Under the pieces are notes generated by a model that saw nothing but the letters and a program-made list of their open reading frames with translations, had not been told where the DNA came from and searched no databases. This document shows, one piece after another, positions 38,673-49,400 of a stretch of DNA of 64,000 nucleotides. This DNA comes from Hydrogenophilales bacterium. GTDB taxonomy: Bacteria > Pseudomonadota > Gammaproteobacteria > Burkholderiales > Thiobacillaceae. The stretch lies in assembly GCA_016703155.1 (NCBI GenBank), contig JADJCP010000001.1:558001-622000 (forward strand). Direction: 5' to 3'. Numbering within the stretch: the stretch's first letter is position 1; the number at the start of each line of letters is the position of its first letter. The translations under genes were made by a program, and so were the position numbers.

Positions 38673-41600
38673 ATGACCATCCGCGTCGCGATCCATCACA
38701 AGACCCACTACCGTTACGACCAGCCCGTCAACATGGCGCCGCACATCCTGCGCCTGCGCCCGGCGGCGCACTCGCGCACACCCATCCTCGGCTATTCGCT
38801 GCGCATCCAGCCGGAAAAACACTTCATCAACTGGCAGCAGGATCCGTTCGGCAACTGGCTGGCGCGCCTGGTATTCCCCGAGAAGACCCGGCGTTTCGAC
38901 ATCGAGGTCGAAGTCGTAGCCGAGATGACGGTGATCAACCCCTTCGATTTCTTCGTCGAGGAATACGCCGAACACTACCCGTTCAGTTACGACGCCCAGC
39001 TCGCCAAGGAACTGGTGCCCTATACCGAACTCGCGCCCTCCGGACCGAAGCTCAAGGCGTGGCTGGCGGCGGTCGACCGTAGCGAGAAACCCATCGTCGA
39101 TTTCCTGGTGGCGCTCAATCAGCGGCTCTGGAAAGACATCAACTACACCGTGCGCCTGGAGCCGGGCATCCAGACCTGCGAGGAGACCCTCGGGCTCGCC
39201 TCCGGCTCCTGCCGCGACAGTGCCTGGCTGCTGGTGCAGATCATGCGCCACCTGGGTCTGGCGGCGCGCTTCGTCTCCGGCTATCTGATCCAGTTGGCGC
39301 CCGACATCGAGGCCCTCGACGGCCCCTCCGGGCCGAAGGCCGACTTCACCGATCTGCACGCCTGGGCCGAGGTCTATGTACCCGGCGCCGGCTGGATCGG
39401 CCTCGATCCAACCTCCGGCCTGTTCGCCGGCGAAGGGCATATCCCCCTGGCCTGCACCCCGGACCCGGTGAGTGCCGCGCCGGTCACCGGCGCGGTCGAC
39501 GACTGCAAGGTCGAGTTCAGTTTCGATAATTCGGTGCTGCGCATCCACGAAGACCCGCGCGTCACCAAGCCCTACCGCGACGACCAGTGGGCCGGCATCG
39601 ACGCGCTCGGCCGCGCCGTCGACGCCAAGCTGGATGAATTCGATGTGCGCCTGACCATGGGCGGCGAACCGACCTTTGTCTCCATCGACGATATGGACTC
39701 GGCACAGTGGAATAGCGCCGCCCTCGGCGAACACAAGCTGGAACGCGCCCAGGATCTGTGGAAACGTCTGGCGGCGCGCTTCGGCGCCAACGGTCTGCGT
39801 CACTCGGGGCAGGGCAAATGGTATCCGGGCGAGCCGCTGCCGCGCTGGGCATTGGGCATCCACTGGCGTCCCGACGGCCTGCCGCTCTGGCACAACCAGG
39901 CCCTGCTCGCCGACGAAGGCCGCGATTATGGCCATGGCCTGGAAAACGCCGAGCGCTTCGCGCGCCTGCTGACCCGGCGCCTGGGCATCGCCGAGCGCTA
40001 TCTGCACACGGGCTACGAAGACGGCCTGCACTACCTGCTCCAGGAAGCCCAGCTGCCGGTCGACGCCGACCCCGTCGACCCGGACCTGAGCCAGGTCGAT
40101 CTGTTCAATGCCGGCGCACGGCGCAGCCTCGCCGACAAACTGTCGCGCGGCCTGGACAAGCCGGTCGGCTATGTCCTGCCGATTGCCTGGGACGTCGCCA
40201 CCAGCACCTGGAAGAGCGGCCCCTGGGAGTTCCGGCGACCCCGCCTGTACCTGATCCCCGGCGACTCGCCAATGGGTCTGCGCCTGCCTATCGCCAGCCT
40301 GCCCTGGGTCGCCCGGGAGGCTCGCGAAAATGCCCAGCCGCTCGACCTGTTCGCGCCGCGCGAGGATCTGCTCGACACCTACGGCGAGATCGCCTGCCGC
40401 CATGCCGAACTGATTCCGGAAGCCCCGGAGCATCCCGAAGTGCGCGCCCAGGAAGAAGCCGCCGATGCGGCCACCGGCGAGGTCGCGGTGCCGCACACCG
40501 CCCTGGTGGTCGAGGCACGCGGCGGCGTGGTGCGCATCTTCATGCCGCCCCTGGAACAGCTGGAGCATTACCTGGAACTGCTCGCCGTGGTCGAATCCTG
40601 CGCCGCCACGCTGGAACTTCCCCTCATCCTGGAAGGCTACGAGCCGCCGCGCGACTGGCGCCTGCAACGGCTGATGGTGACCCCCGATCCGGGCGTCATC
40701 GAGGTCAACATCCATCCCGCCGGCGCCTGGGACGAACTCGTCGAAAACACCCGCATCCTCTACGAAGAGGCGCGTCTGGCGCGCCTCGGCACCGAGAAGT
40801 TCATGCTCGACGGCCGGCACACCGGCACCGGCGGCGGCAACCACGTCACCCTGGGTGGCGCCACACCGGCCGACAGCCCGATGCTGCGCCGGCCCGATCT
40901 GGTAATGAGCCTGGTCACCTACTGGCAGCATCACCCCGGCCTGTCCTACCTGTTCTCCGGCATGTTCATCGGTCCGACCAGCCAGGCGCCGCGCGTCGAC
41001 GAGGGCCGCGACGAAAAGCTCTACGAACTGGAGGTCGCCTTCCAGCAGATGCCGAGCTTCGAGCCGGGCGGCGAAACCAGCCAGCTCTGGCTGGTCGACC
41101 GGCTGTTGCGCAATCTGCTGGTTGATCTGACCGGCAACACGCACCGCTCCGAGTTCTCCATCGACAAGCTCTATTCCCCGGATAGTCCGACCGGACGCCT
41201 CGGCCTGGTCGAGTTCCGGGGCTTCGAGATGCCGCCGCACTGGCAGATGAGCGCCGCCCAGATGCTCCTGCTGCGCACCCTGGTGGCGCGCTTCTGGGAC
41301 AAGCCCTATCGCCACAAGCTGGTGCGCTGGGGCACGGAGCTGCACGACCGCTTCATGCTGCCGCACTACGTCCGGGCCGATATCCTCGATGTCGTGCGCG
41401 ATCTCCAGGACGCCGGTTTTCCGTTCCAGCCGGACTGGCTGGAACCGTTCATGGAATTCCGCTTCCCGCGCATCGGCACCGTCGCCATCGACGACATCGA
41501 GATCGAGCTGCGCTATGCCATCGAACCCTGGCACGTCCTCGGCGAAGAGCTTACCAACGTCGGCACGGCGCGCTTCGTCGACTCGTCGATGGAACGCATC

Positions 41601-42074
41601 CAAGTGATGATGACCGGGCTGACCGACGGCCGCCACCAGCTCACCTGCAACGGTCGCCTGGTGCCCCTGCGCGCCACCGGCCGGCACGGCGAATACGTCG
41701 CCGGCATCCGCTACCGCGCCTGGCAGCCGCCTTCCGCGCTGCATCCGACCATAGGCGTGCACACGCCCCTGGTCCTCGACCTGATCGACACCTGGAGCGG
41801 CAAGGCCATCGGCGGCTGCACCTATCACGTCACCCACCCCGGCGGCCGCAGCTACGAGGTCTTCCCGGTCAACGCCTACGAAGCCGAAGCGCGCCGCGTC
41901 AACCGCTACCAGCCCTGGGGACACACCCCCGGGCCGCTGACGGTCGCGCCGACCCTGGCCCGGATCGCCGAGTTCGTCGCCGTGGGCAGTACCCTCGGGC
42001 CGATGCAGGCGCCGCCCGAAGAGCCCACGGCGGAGTACCCCTATACCCTGGATTTGCGCCGACGGCCGGAGTGA
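38673..42074 (+). CDS. transglutaminase-like protein with DUF2126 domain
   Basis: 1133 residues. The N-terminal 300 residues are a transglutaminase-like cysteine peptidase fold (N-terminal beta domain TIRVAIHHKTHYRYDQPV, then catalytic Cys in SGSCRDSAWLL, His in DLHAWAEV and Asp in GLDPTSGL). The remaining 800 residues are the large DUF2126 region with LTMGGEPTFVSIDDMDS, DGRHTGTGGGNHVTLGG and STLGPMQAPPEE. No signal peptide. Such proteins nearly always sit with an ATP-grasp/alpha-E protein and a second transglutaminase, as here, and are predicted to make or attach a peptide-like product. The substrate is unknown. Confidence 0.9.
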   Translation: MTIRVAIHHKTHYRYDQPVNMAPHILRLRPAAHSRTPILGYSLRIQPEKHFINWQQDPFGNWLARLVFPEKTRRFDIEVEVVAEMTVINPFDFFVEEYAEHYPFSYDAQLAKELVPYTELAPSGPKLKAWLAAVDRSEKPIVDFLVALNQRLWKDINYTVRLEPGIQTCEETLGLASGSCRDSAWLLVQIMRHLGLAARFVSGYLIQLAPDIEALDGPSGPKADFTDLHAWAEVYVPGAGWIGLDPTSGLFAGEGHIPLACTPDPVSAAPVTGAVDDCKVEFSFDNSVLRIHEDPRVTKPYRDDQWAGIDALGRAVDAKLDEFDVRLTMGGEPTFVSIDDMDSAQWNSAALGEHKLERAQDLWKRLAARFGANGLRHSGQGKWYPGEPLPRWALGIHWRPDGLPLWHNQALLADEGRDYGHGLENAERFARLLTRRLGIAERYLHTGYEDGLHYLLQEAQLPVDADPVDPDLSQVDLFNAGARRSLADKLSRGLDKPVGYVLPIAWDVATSTWKSGPWEFRRPRLYLIPGDSPMGLRLPIASLPWVAREARENAQPLDLFAPREDLLDTYGEIACRHAELIPEAPEHPEVRAQEEAADAATGEVAVPHTALVVEARGGVVRIFMPPLEQLEHYLELLAVVESCAATLELPLILEGYEPPRDWRLQRLMVTPDPGVIEVNIHPAGAWDELVENTRILYEEARLARLGTEKFMLDGRHTGTGGGNHVTLGGATPADSPMLRRPDLVMSLVTYWQHHPGLSYLFSGMFIGPTSQAPRVDEGRDEKLYELEVAFQQMPSFEPGGETSQLWLVDRLLRNLLVDLTGNTHRSEFSIDKLYSPDSPTGRLGLVEFRGFEMPPHWQMSAAQMLLLRTLVARFWDKPYRHKLVRWGTELHDRFMLPHYVRADILDVVRDLQDAGFPFQPDWLEPFMEFRFPRIGTVAIDDIEIELRYAIEPWHVLGEELTNVGTARFVDSSMERIQVMMTGLTDGRHQLTCNGRLVPLRATGRHGEYVAGIRYRAWQPPSALHPTIGVHTPLVLDLIDTWSGKAIGGCTYHVTHPGGRSYEVFPVNAYEAEARRVNRYQPWGHTPGPLTVAPTLARIAEFVAVGSTLGPMQAPPEEPTAEYPYTLDLRRRPE

Positions 42075-42092
42075 GGGCACGACCCGGTTGTC

Positions 42093-42127
42093 GGAGCGAG
42101 TACCCGGTCAGACCGGGTACTCGCTCC
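42093..42127. repeat. perfect 16-bp hairpin between the transglutaminase and ATP-grasp genes
   Basis: GGAGCGAGTACCCGGT (42093-42108), 3-nt loop, ACCGGGTACTCGCTCC (42112-42127). No T-tract follows. It lies in the 145-nt gap within the cassette and could stabilise the upstream mRNA end or act as a weak terminator. Confidence 0.7.
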
Positions 42128-42219
42128 CGCACACGGCACACGCCAATCTCGGTTTTCACCCCGGCCCCAATGCGGGATTTTTCTCTGCAAATCGGCATGG
42201 CTGCACTTAAACTGACCGG

Positions 42220-44769
42220 ATGACCCAAGCCGCGCAACACTATTTGCCGCCGATGTCGCCGCCCGGCGGACTCGACTACCCCACCTTGCCCGGAGCCTGG
42301 GACGAGATGTGGGATGCCGAGGCCGGCTTGCGCCCGCACTGGCGGTCCCTGGTCGAGGCGATGGTGGCGCTGGACGAGCGCGAGTGGTCGGCACGCCAGC
42401 AGCGCATCCGCCGGCTGCTGCGCGAGAACGGCGTCACCTATCACGTCTACAACGACCCGCGCGGCTACTCGCGCACCTGGGAACTCGACCCGGTACCGCT
42501 GGTGATCGATGTCGCCGAGTGGCGCGCCATCGAAGCCGGTCTGAACCAGCGCGCCATCCTGCTCGACCTGATCCTGCGCGATCTGTACGGTCCGCGCCGC
42601 TTGCTCGGCGCCGGCCTGTTGCCGCCCGATCTGGTCTTCGGCCACTCCGGTTTCCTGCGCCCGTTGCTCGGCGCGCTGCCCACGGACCGGCCGCAGATGG
42701 TCTTCTATGCCGCCGATCTGGCGCGCGGCCCGGACGGCCAGGTCTGGGTCATGGCCGACCGCTGCCAGGCGCCTTCGGGTGCCGGTTATGCCGTCGAGAA
42801 CCGTTCGGTGATGGCGCGCACCTTCCCGGAACTGCTCGAGGAAGGCGCCGTGGCCCGCCTCAACCCCTGGCTGGAGGCGGTGCAGGCAACCCTGAACGCC
42901 ATTGCGCCGGCGGCGCGCGATCAGCCCCAGGTGGTCGTCCTGACCCCCGGCCCGGCCAACGAAACCTATTTCGAACATGCCTACCTCGCCGCGCGCCTGG
43001 GCTACACCCTGGCCCAGGGCGACGATCTGACGGTGCGCGACGGCCGCGTCTGGCTCAAGGCGGTGGAAGGCCTGCGTCCCGTCGATGTCATCCTGCGGCG
43101 TCTCGACGAGCCCTGGTGCGACCCGCTCGAACTGCGCGCCGATTCGCGCCTGGGTACCCCCGGCCTGGTGGAAGCGGTACGTCGCGGCAACGTCGCCCTG
43201 GCCAACCCCCTCGGCGCCGGCGTCCTGGAAAACCCGGCCATCATGCCTTTCCTGCCCGCCCTGTCGAAAGCCCTGCTGGGCGAGGAACTGCGCCTGCCCA
43301 TGGCCGCGACCTGGTGGTGCGGCCAGGAAAAGGAGCGCGAGCATGTCCTGGCCAATCTGGCGCGCCTGGCCATCAAGCCCATCGATCGCGGCCTGGCCAG
43401 CGGCACGGTATTCGGCCCGGAGCTGGACCGCGCGCAGCTTGCCGAGTGGCGCGCGCGCATCCGCGCCGAGCCGCACCGCTATGTCGGCCAGGAGATCCTC
43501 ACCCTGTCCACCGTGCCGAGCCTGGACAACGGCCGTCTGGCGGCGCGCTACGCCAGCCTGCGCGCCTTCCTGGTGCGTCGGGACGAGGCCTGGCTGACCC
43601 TGCCCGGCGGCCTCACCCGCTGTAGCGACGGCAACATGCTGTCCAGCCAGAGCGGCGCACTGAGCAAGGACACCTGGATCGTCCCGGTGGGCCATGCCAG
43701 CGCGCACATGGCGGCACCGCGCATCCAGTCGGAAGAATTGCTCACCAGCCGGGCCGCCGACAACCTGTTCTGGGCCGGCCGCTACCTGGAACGCGCCGAG
43801 GCTGTGGCGCGCCTGCTGCGCGTCGTCCTGGACGGTCTGTGGGAAGAAGAAACCGCGCCCGGACTGGGGCCGGTGATCGATGCCCTGATGCGGCTGACCG
43901 GCCACACTCCGGACAGCCGGGATTGCCCCGAACAGACCGACATCGCCGCCTGCGTGCGCTGGCTGGTGACGCGCAGCGATCAGCCGGGAGATCTGGTGCA
44001 TACCGTGCGCGCCCTGCTCGGCTGCGCCTATGCCACGCGCGAACACTGGTCGTTCGCCATCTGGCGCCTGCTGAATCGCCTGGAACGCGACTGGGGGCCC
44101 AGCACGACGCCGCAGCGGACACGCAGCGGCACGGCCAGCCGCGAACGCACCGACCACTGGCTCGGCCGCCTCATCGACACCCTCGCCGGCCTCGCCGGAC
44201 TGGCCTCGGAAACCCTGGCGCGCGATCCGGCCTTCCGCTTCTTCGACCTGGGCCGACGCATCGAGCGCGGCCTGGTTCTCGCCCATGTCGTCAACCACGT
44301 CCTCGGCGCCAACCTCGGCGGCGACGCCGAACGGGAAAGTCTCTCCCTGGTCTTGCAAAGCATGGACAGCCTGATTGCCTTCCGGCGCCGTTATCGCGCC
44401 GAACCCTTCCTGACCGGCACCCTCGAACTGCTGCTCTGGGAAGCCGACAACCCGCGCTCGCTGATCTACCAACTGCATACCGGACGGCTGCATCTCAAAG
44501 CGATCCCGAGATCGAACCGTCAGCCGGACGCCGCCAACAAACTTGCCGCCGACCACCTGCTGTCCAGCGCCGAGGAACGCCTCCATGCCGTCGAACCGCC
44601 GCTGACCACGCCGGAACTCGACAGCAATGCGCGTATCGCCTTGCGGCTCGCCCTGAGCGACACCGTCGACCGGCTCTATGGCGTTTCGGACGCGGTCACC
44701 CACACCTGGTTCACTCACGTCCAGGAAGCCCGCTCCCTGCGACCGCTCCAGCAAGCACCGGCCCAATGA
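42220..44769 (+). CDS. circularly permuted ATP-grasp / alpha-E fusion protein
   Basis: 849 residues joining two proteins that are often separate. Residues to about 480 are the circularly permuted type 2 ATP-grasp (DUF404/407) with NGVTYHVYNDPRGYSRTWELD, MVFYAADLARGPDGQVWVMADR and the SAPRIQSEE-like end. Residues from about 505 (SRAADNLFWAGRYLERAEAVARLL) are the alpha-helical alpha-E (DUF403) domain. ATP-grasp enzymes join a carboxylate to an amine, so a peptide-bond-forming role is inferred. Its stop overlaps the next start by 4 nt. Confidence 0.9.
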   Translation: MTQAAQHYLPPMSPPGGLDYPTLPGAWDEMWDAEAGLRPHWRSLVEAMVALDEREWSARQQRIRRLLRENGVTYHVYNDPRGYSRTWELDPVPLVIDVAEWRAIEAGLNQRAILLDLILRDLYGPRRLLGAGLLPPDLVFGHSGFLRPLLGALPTDRPQMVFYAADLARGPDGQVWVMADRCQAPSGAGYAVENRSVMARTFPELLEEGAVARLNPWLEAVQATLNAIAPAARDQPQVVVLTPGPANETYFEHAYLAARLGYTLAQGDDLTVRDGRVWLKAVEGLRPVDVILRRLDEPWCDPLELRADSRLGTPGLVEAVRRGNVALANPLGAGVLENPAIMPFLPALSKALLGEELRLPMAATWWCGQEKEREHVLANLARLAIKPIDRGLASGTVFGPELDRAQLAEWRARIRAEPHRYVGQEILTLSTVPSLDNGRLAARYASLRAFLVRRDEAWLTLPGGLTRCSDGNMLSSQSGALSKDTWIVPVGHASAHMAAPRIQSEELLTSRAADNLFWAGRYLERAEAVARLLRVVLDGLWEEETAPGLGPVIDALMRLTGHTPDSRDCPEQTDIAACVRWLVTRSDQPGDLVHTVRALLGCAYATREHWSFAIWRLLNRLERDWGPSTTPQRTRSGTASRERTDHWLGRLIDTLAGLAGLASETLARDPAFRFFDLGRRIERGLVLAHVVNHVLGANLGGDAERESLSLVLQSMDSLIAFRRRYRAEPFLTGTLELLLWEADNPRSLIYQLHTGRLHLKAIPRSNRQPDAANKLAADHLLSSAEERLHAVEPPLTTPELDSNARIALRLALSDTVDRLYGVSDAVTHTWFTHVQEARSLRPLQQAPAQ

Positions 44770-45695
44770 AGCGCTTCCGGGTCCGCCACCGTAACCGCTA
44801 TATCTATGACGATCAGGTCGGATTGAACTATGGCGAAGCCCGCCTGCTGCCGCGCGACGCCCCCGGCCAGCGCGTCCTGAGCAGCTGGCTGGAACTGGAC
44901 CCGCAACCCGACGACTACCGCGAGCACAACGACATGTACGGCAATCGGCTTGCCTGGTTCAACCTGCGGCAGCCGCACCGACGCCTGGAAATCACCGCGC
45001 ACGCCGAAATCGAGCGGACCTCGGTGTCCCTGCCGGCAGCCTCGCCAGCCTGGGAACGTGTCGCCGAGCGCCTGGTGGCTCCGCTCAGCGGCGACGACGC
45101 CCTGATCCGCGAATTCTGTCTCGCCTCACCCTTCGTGCCCCTCGATGCCGCGGCCGCCGAATACGCACGCCCCAGTTTCACGGCCGACCGGCCGATCATC
45201 GAGGCGGTGGCCGACCTGGCCCGCCGCGTCCACGCCGACTTCATCTACAACCCGAGCGCCACCGAAATCGGCACGCCGATCGCCGAAGTGCTCCGGGAAC
45301 GCCATGGCGTCTGCCAGGATTTCGCCCACCTCTGCCTCTCCGGCCTGCGTGGCCTCGGCCTGGCGGCACGCTACGTCAGTGGCTGGCTGGAGACCGAACC
45401 GCCGCCTGGCGCGCCGCCGCAAATCGGCGCCGACGCCTCGCATGCCTGGATCGCCGTCCACGTCCCGGAACACGGCTGGGTCGACTTCGACCCGACCAAC
45501 GGCAGCCTGACCGGCGCCGGCCACCTGACTCTCGCCTGGGGCCGCGATTTTACCGACGTCACCCCGCTCAAGGGCGTGATCTATGGCGGCGGCAATCACG
45601 CCCTGGAGGTGGGCGTGACGGTGCAGCGGCTAACTATTGATCCGGGTACTGAAATAATCAAACCTTCGTTTGTTGATAAAAGTCAGGAAGACTGA
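44766..45695 (+). CDS. transglutaminase family protein
   Basis: 309 residues. An N-terminal beta domain (RFRVRHRNRYIYDDQVGLNYGEARLLPR, quoted in part: RNRYIYDDQVGLNYGE) precedes the transglutaminase core with Cys in HGVCQDFAHL, His in ASHAWIAVHVP and Asp in DFDPTNG. This is the third member of the cassette with DUF2126 and ATP-grasp/alpha-E proteins. Known transglutaminase-like cores of this kind can act as peptidases, amidases or ligases. Its 3' end overlaps the convergent phosphopantetheinyl transferase gene by 13 nt, and its last codons are AT-rich, so the original end may have been altered at the junction. Confidence 0.9.
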   Translation: MKRFRVRHRNRYIYDDQVGLNYGEARLLPRDAPGQRVLSSWLELDPQPDDYREHNDMYGNRLAWFNLRQPHRRLEITAHAEIERTSVSLPAASPAWERVAERLVAPLSGDDALIREFCLASPFVPLDAAAAEYARPSFTADRPIIEAVADLARRVHADFIYNPSATEIGTPIAEVLRERHGVCQDFAHLCLSGLRGLGLAARYVSGWLETEPPPGAPPQIGADASHAWIAVHVPEHGWVDFDPTNGSLTGAGHLTLAWGRDFTDVTPLKGVIYGGGNHALEVGVTVQRLTIDPGTEIIKPSFVDKSQED

Positions 45696-46417
45696 TCTAT
45701 CGACCTCGGCAATGCAGCCACACAAATCAGAAAGTCGCCGACCTGATCCCACCAGCCAGTCACAACGATCCCGAGGGTACCCTCGATGCGGACCGTAAAC
45801 TCATTACCATCAACACTTGCGTGCAATTCCGCGAAGTCGATCCAACGTCCCAATATTGGTGACAGCGCCTTTATCGCAGCCTCTTTTATTGAAAACAGCA
45901 ATTGTCCGGGCCTGGGAAGTGCTTGGGGGCCAATTGCCAATCGAGTGAGTTCGTCCGGCTTCTGGGCCACTAACACGGTGAGTTCTTCAGGCCAGGGATT
46001 GGCAAGTGATACCAAGTCAACTCCGAGAGTGAGCCAGCGTGTGGTAGGGCAGACGACTGCAAGGCACAAATATGCTTCATGGGTGATCGAGCCAGTGAAG
46101 CCGCTCGGCCATATCGGTTCCCGGCGGCCACCGATACCGATCACATCCGTGGGCGCGCCCAGGGCTGCCAGCGCTGTATGGGCGCACCACCGGCCGGTGG
46201 CAAACTCAGTTCGCCTCTGCAACGTGGCACGGGCCACAGCCGCTGCCTCATCAGGATGTATTGTTGGTCCCGGATCTTGGATTCCACGGCTCACAACAGC
46301 GCATTCCGACCCCAGCCAGCCGCGTATAAGGTTGTCAATCCGCTCGTTGGCCAATGTGAATTCCAGGTCCGCTGAGGGAAGTTCAGTGTGCCGAATGTCG
46401 CAGACGCCTGCTGGCAA
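45683..46417 (-). CDS. 4'-phosphopantetheinyl transferase, EntD/Sfp family
   Basis: 244 residues from a TTG start that overlaps the end of the NRPS gene by 35 nt; a TTG at 46354 is an alternative. It should convert the NRPS carrier domains to the holo form. Seen motifs are RRTEFATGRWCAHTAL, GSITHEAYLCLAVV, LGVDLVS and FSIKEAAIKALSP (WxxKEA type). In the magnesium-binding GxDxE motif the Glu is replaced by Val (GVDLV), which is unusual and may affect activity. The base composition is lower in GC than the flanks. Last gene of the NRPS operon. Confidence 0.85.
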   Translation of the reverse strand: MPAGVCDIRHTELPSADLEFTLANERIDNLIRGWLGSECAVVSRGIQDPGPTIHPDEAAAVARATLQRRTEFATGRWCAHTALAALGAPTDVIGIGGRREPIWPSGFTGSITHEAYLCLAVVCPTTRWLTLGVDLVSLANPWPEELTVLVAQKPDELTRLAIGPQALPRPGQLLFSIKEAAIKALSPILGRWIDFAELHASVDGNEFTVRIEGTLGIVVTGWWDQVGDFLICVAALPRSIDQSS

Positions 46418-49400
46418 GAATGATGTCTAGAACGCGTGCGGTATCGGCAGCGGCCTCACGTAGATAGGAAATGTGATCACCGCTGACACTGTGGACGTGC
46501 AGTTGGCCATTTGCCAACGGTGCCCAACTATTTCGAACAGATTCAACATCAGGAAAACGAGAGGAAAGCAAGATGTGCAGGTCGCACCGCACCGGACGAG
46601 GTGACCAAGTTCCGAGTAGCCGGTAGTACTGCGCAACATCTACCGGCAACGATTCGGTGTTCTGCACGGCATCGCCCGCGGTAAAGCAGGCCATACGCTC
46701 AGTCAGGGAGCGCAGGTGAGAAACCGGGCCTGGATCGAGAAGAACCACTGAATCCACTGTCCGACCCTGATGTTCCGCGAGCGCTGCCATCGCCATCACT
46801 ACCGTTGAGGCCGCGCACTCACCTAGCAACACGAAAGCCCCTTTTTGAGAAACCTCTTTTACCGTGTCAAGGAGGTCGGCGGCCTGCTGATCGATATGCT
46901 CGGGAACAGGACGGAATCGATCTGTGGCGCGCGAACGGAGGGCGTAGATCGGGCCGTCGGTGGCCATGTGGCTGCGGATGGCCGCGAACACCAAGATTTC
47001 ATTCGGCTCCCCCCAGCCCCCGGGGACGATGAACAAAGGCATGCCACTTACTCGGGACTGGAGTTCGACAAGGAATCGCCCGGGGCGGGAATGGCCCGTG
47101 GTATCCATCGCGCGTTGCTCGGCGCGCGCGGCGATGCCAGCAATGGTCGGCTGCTCGAAAAAATCCAGGGTACCGATTTCGATACCGGTCTGGGCCTTGA
47201 TCATCGCCAAAACCTTCAGTGCCTCAAGGGAATGACCGCCGGCATCAAAGAAATCTTCGTGAAGGCCCAAATCGGTTCGCCCAAGCACCTCGCGCCAGAC
47301 TCCGGCGACGATTTCTTCAAGCGACGTTCGTGGACCGGCCGCCGGCGCGGTGCGGCAACCGCTATCCTCGCGTACATCGGGCAGGGCACCATAGTCGATC
47401 TTGCCATTGGCGGTCAGGGGAATTTGCCCAATGATCCGGAATCTCGTCGGCAGCGCATGAGCAGGCAGACGCTGACGAAGATAGGACCGCAAAGAGTCGT
47501 CCGAGGGCGGTTCATCATCCGCTGCCACAACATAGGCCACAAGTACCTTGTCCGCGGCCGATTCGCCACGCGCGGCGACCACACATGCCCGCACACCCGG
47601 ATGGCCTCGCAGGACACTCTCGACCTCGCCGAGCTCGATGCGGAATCCGCGCACCTTGACCTGGCCATCCAGGCGTCCCAGATAATCCAGCGTACCATCG
47701 TGGTGATACCGGCACAGGTCGCCCGTGCGATACAGCCGGCCGAATTCGGCATGGATAATGAATCTGTCGGCGGTCGCATGGGCGTCATTCCAGTAGCCGA
47801 GCGCAAGACCGGCACCGCCCGTGTACAGCTCGCCCGGGACACCGATCGGACAAGGTCGACCTAGAGCGTCGAGGATGTAGACCGTGGTGCCGGCAATCGG
47901 GCGGCCGATAGGCAGGCGGCTGCGCGCCAGATCGCTGGCATCGACCGTGTGACACGTAGTGAAGGTGGTATTCTCGGTGGGGCCATATCCATTGATCAGC
48001 CGAATTTCCGGATAGCGCCCCAATAATCTGCGCGCCAGGCCAAGCGGGACGGTATCGCCGCCAGTCAGGAGTTGTGTCAGGCCCGCCAGTTCCTCCAACC
48101 GCTCGCTGACCATCAATTGCGCCAGTCCCGCCGAAAGCCACAAAGACGTGATTCCATACTGCCTGAGTGCCGCGCCGATATCGTCGAGCGAAGGCAGGCC
48201 AGGGGGCATCAACACCAGCCGGCCCCCGTTGCAAAGCGGCGCCCAGATTTCGAGCGTGGATGCATCAAAGGTCAGCGGTGAAAGCTGCAACCATATCTGC
48301 GAGGCATCCATGCGGGCGAACTGGGAAGAATTGACGAGTCTGACCACGCCTCGGTTTGGCACCGCCACGGCGCGCGGCATGCCAGTGGTGCCGGACGTGA
48401 ACAATATGTAGGCCAAACGGTCTCCCGGAGGGCTCCCTGCAGCCGGCGCCACGGCCTCCTCCGGCACCGATGGGATTTGCTCGTAGATGGCAATGGGTAT
48501 GTCCCCGACCGGCAGTCGCTCGGCCAGCACCGCCGTTGTCAGAATGCACACGGGGCGACACTGGGTCAGCAAGGTCGCCAGATAACCGGCCGGATAGTCG
48601 AGGTCGAGGGGCATGTAGGCGCCCCCGGCCTTAAGTACTGCCAGCATGGCCGCGATCAATTCCGGTGAACGCTCCATGGCGATCGCCACCACCTTGCCCT
48701 GTTCGACACCCGTCCGGCGCAGGTATGGGACAAGTGCGTCGGAGCGCTCGTCGAGCTGCAGGTAGGTCCACTGCCGCGCATCCTGTTCGAGAGCGACGGC
48801 CGACGGGTAGCGCGCGACTTGCTCGGCGAACAGGCTGGCAATGCACTGCTCGGAATAGCTCTGGACGTCAGGGCTCCAGTCCTGGGCGACAAGGCGACAG
48901 GCGTCCTCATCATCCATCCGCAATGCGCCGATAACCAGCTCGGGATGATTTCCCGCGGCCCTCAGCAGATTTCGAAAATGCCCCTGCATGACCCGTACCG
49001 TGGCGACGTCGAAGACATCGGCGTTGTATTCCCAGGAAAGGAGAATGGCCTCATCTTCCCGCTGCCAGGCGCCCCGACGAATCTCGGAGCGCGGCCAGCC
49101 CGCGACAAAGAGGTCATACTTGGCGGAATCATTGAACAGAGGACGCTCCAGAGTGGCGGTCAGTCCGGGGAACGACATCGCCGGCATGGGGTTGTTCTGA
49201 AGATTGAATGTAACCTGATGCAAAGGATTGCTGCCTGGCCGTCGTGGTGGCGCCAGGGCTTCGACAACCTTATCGAACGGTGCCTCCTGATTGGCATAGC
49301 CATCCAGCGTGACCTCCCGGACGCGCCGCAACACATCGCGAAAACCGGGGTCTCCCGATACATCGATACGCAGCACTATGGTATTGATGAGCATCCCCAC

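Noticed and set aside
38658..42080. A 1140-codon open frame on the minus strand
   Set aside because: Antisense to the transglutaminase/DUF2126 gene, which has a catalytic triad and a proper start.
41899..44766. A 955-codon open frame on the minus strand
   Set aside because: Antisense to the ATP-grasp/alpha-E gene; no recognisable protein.
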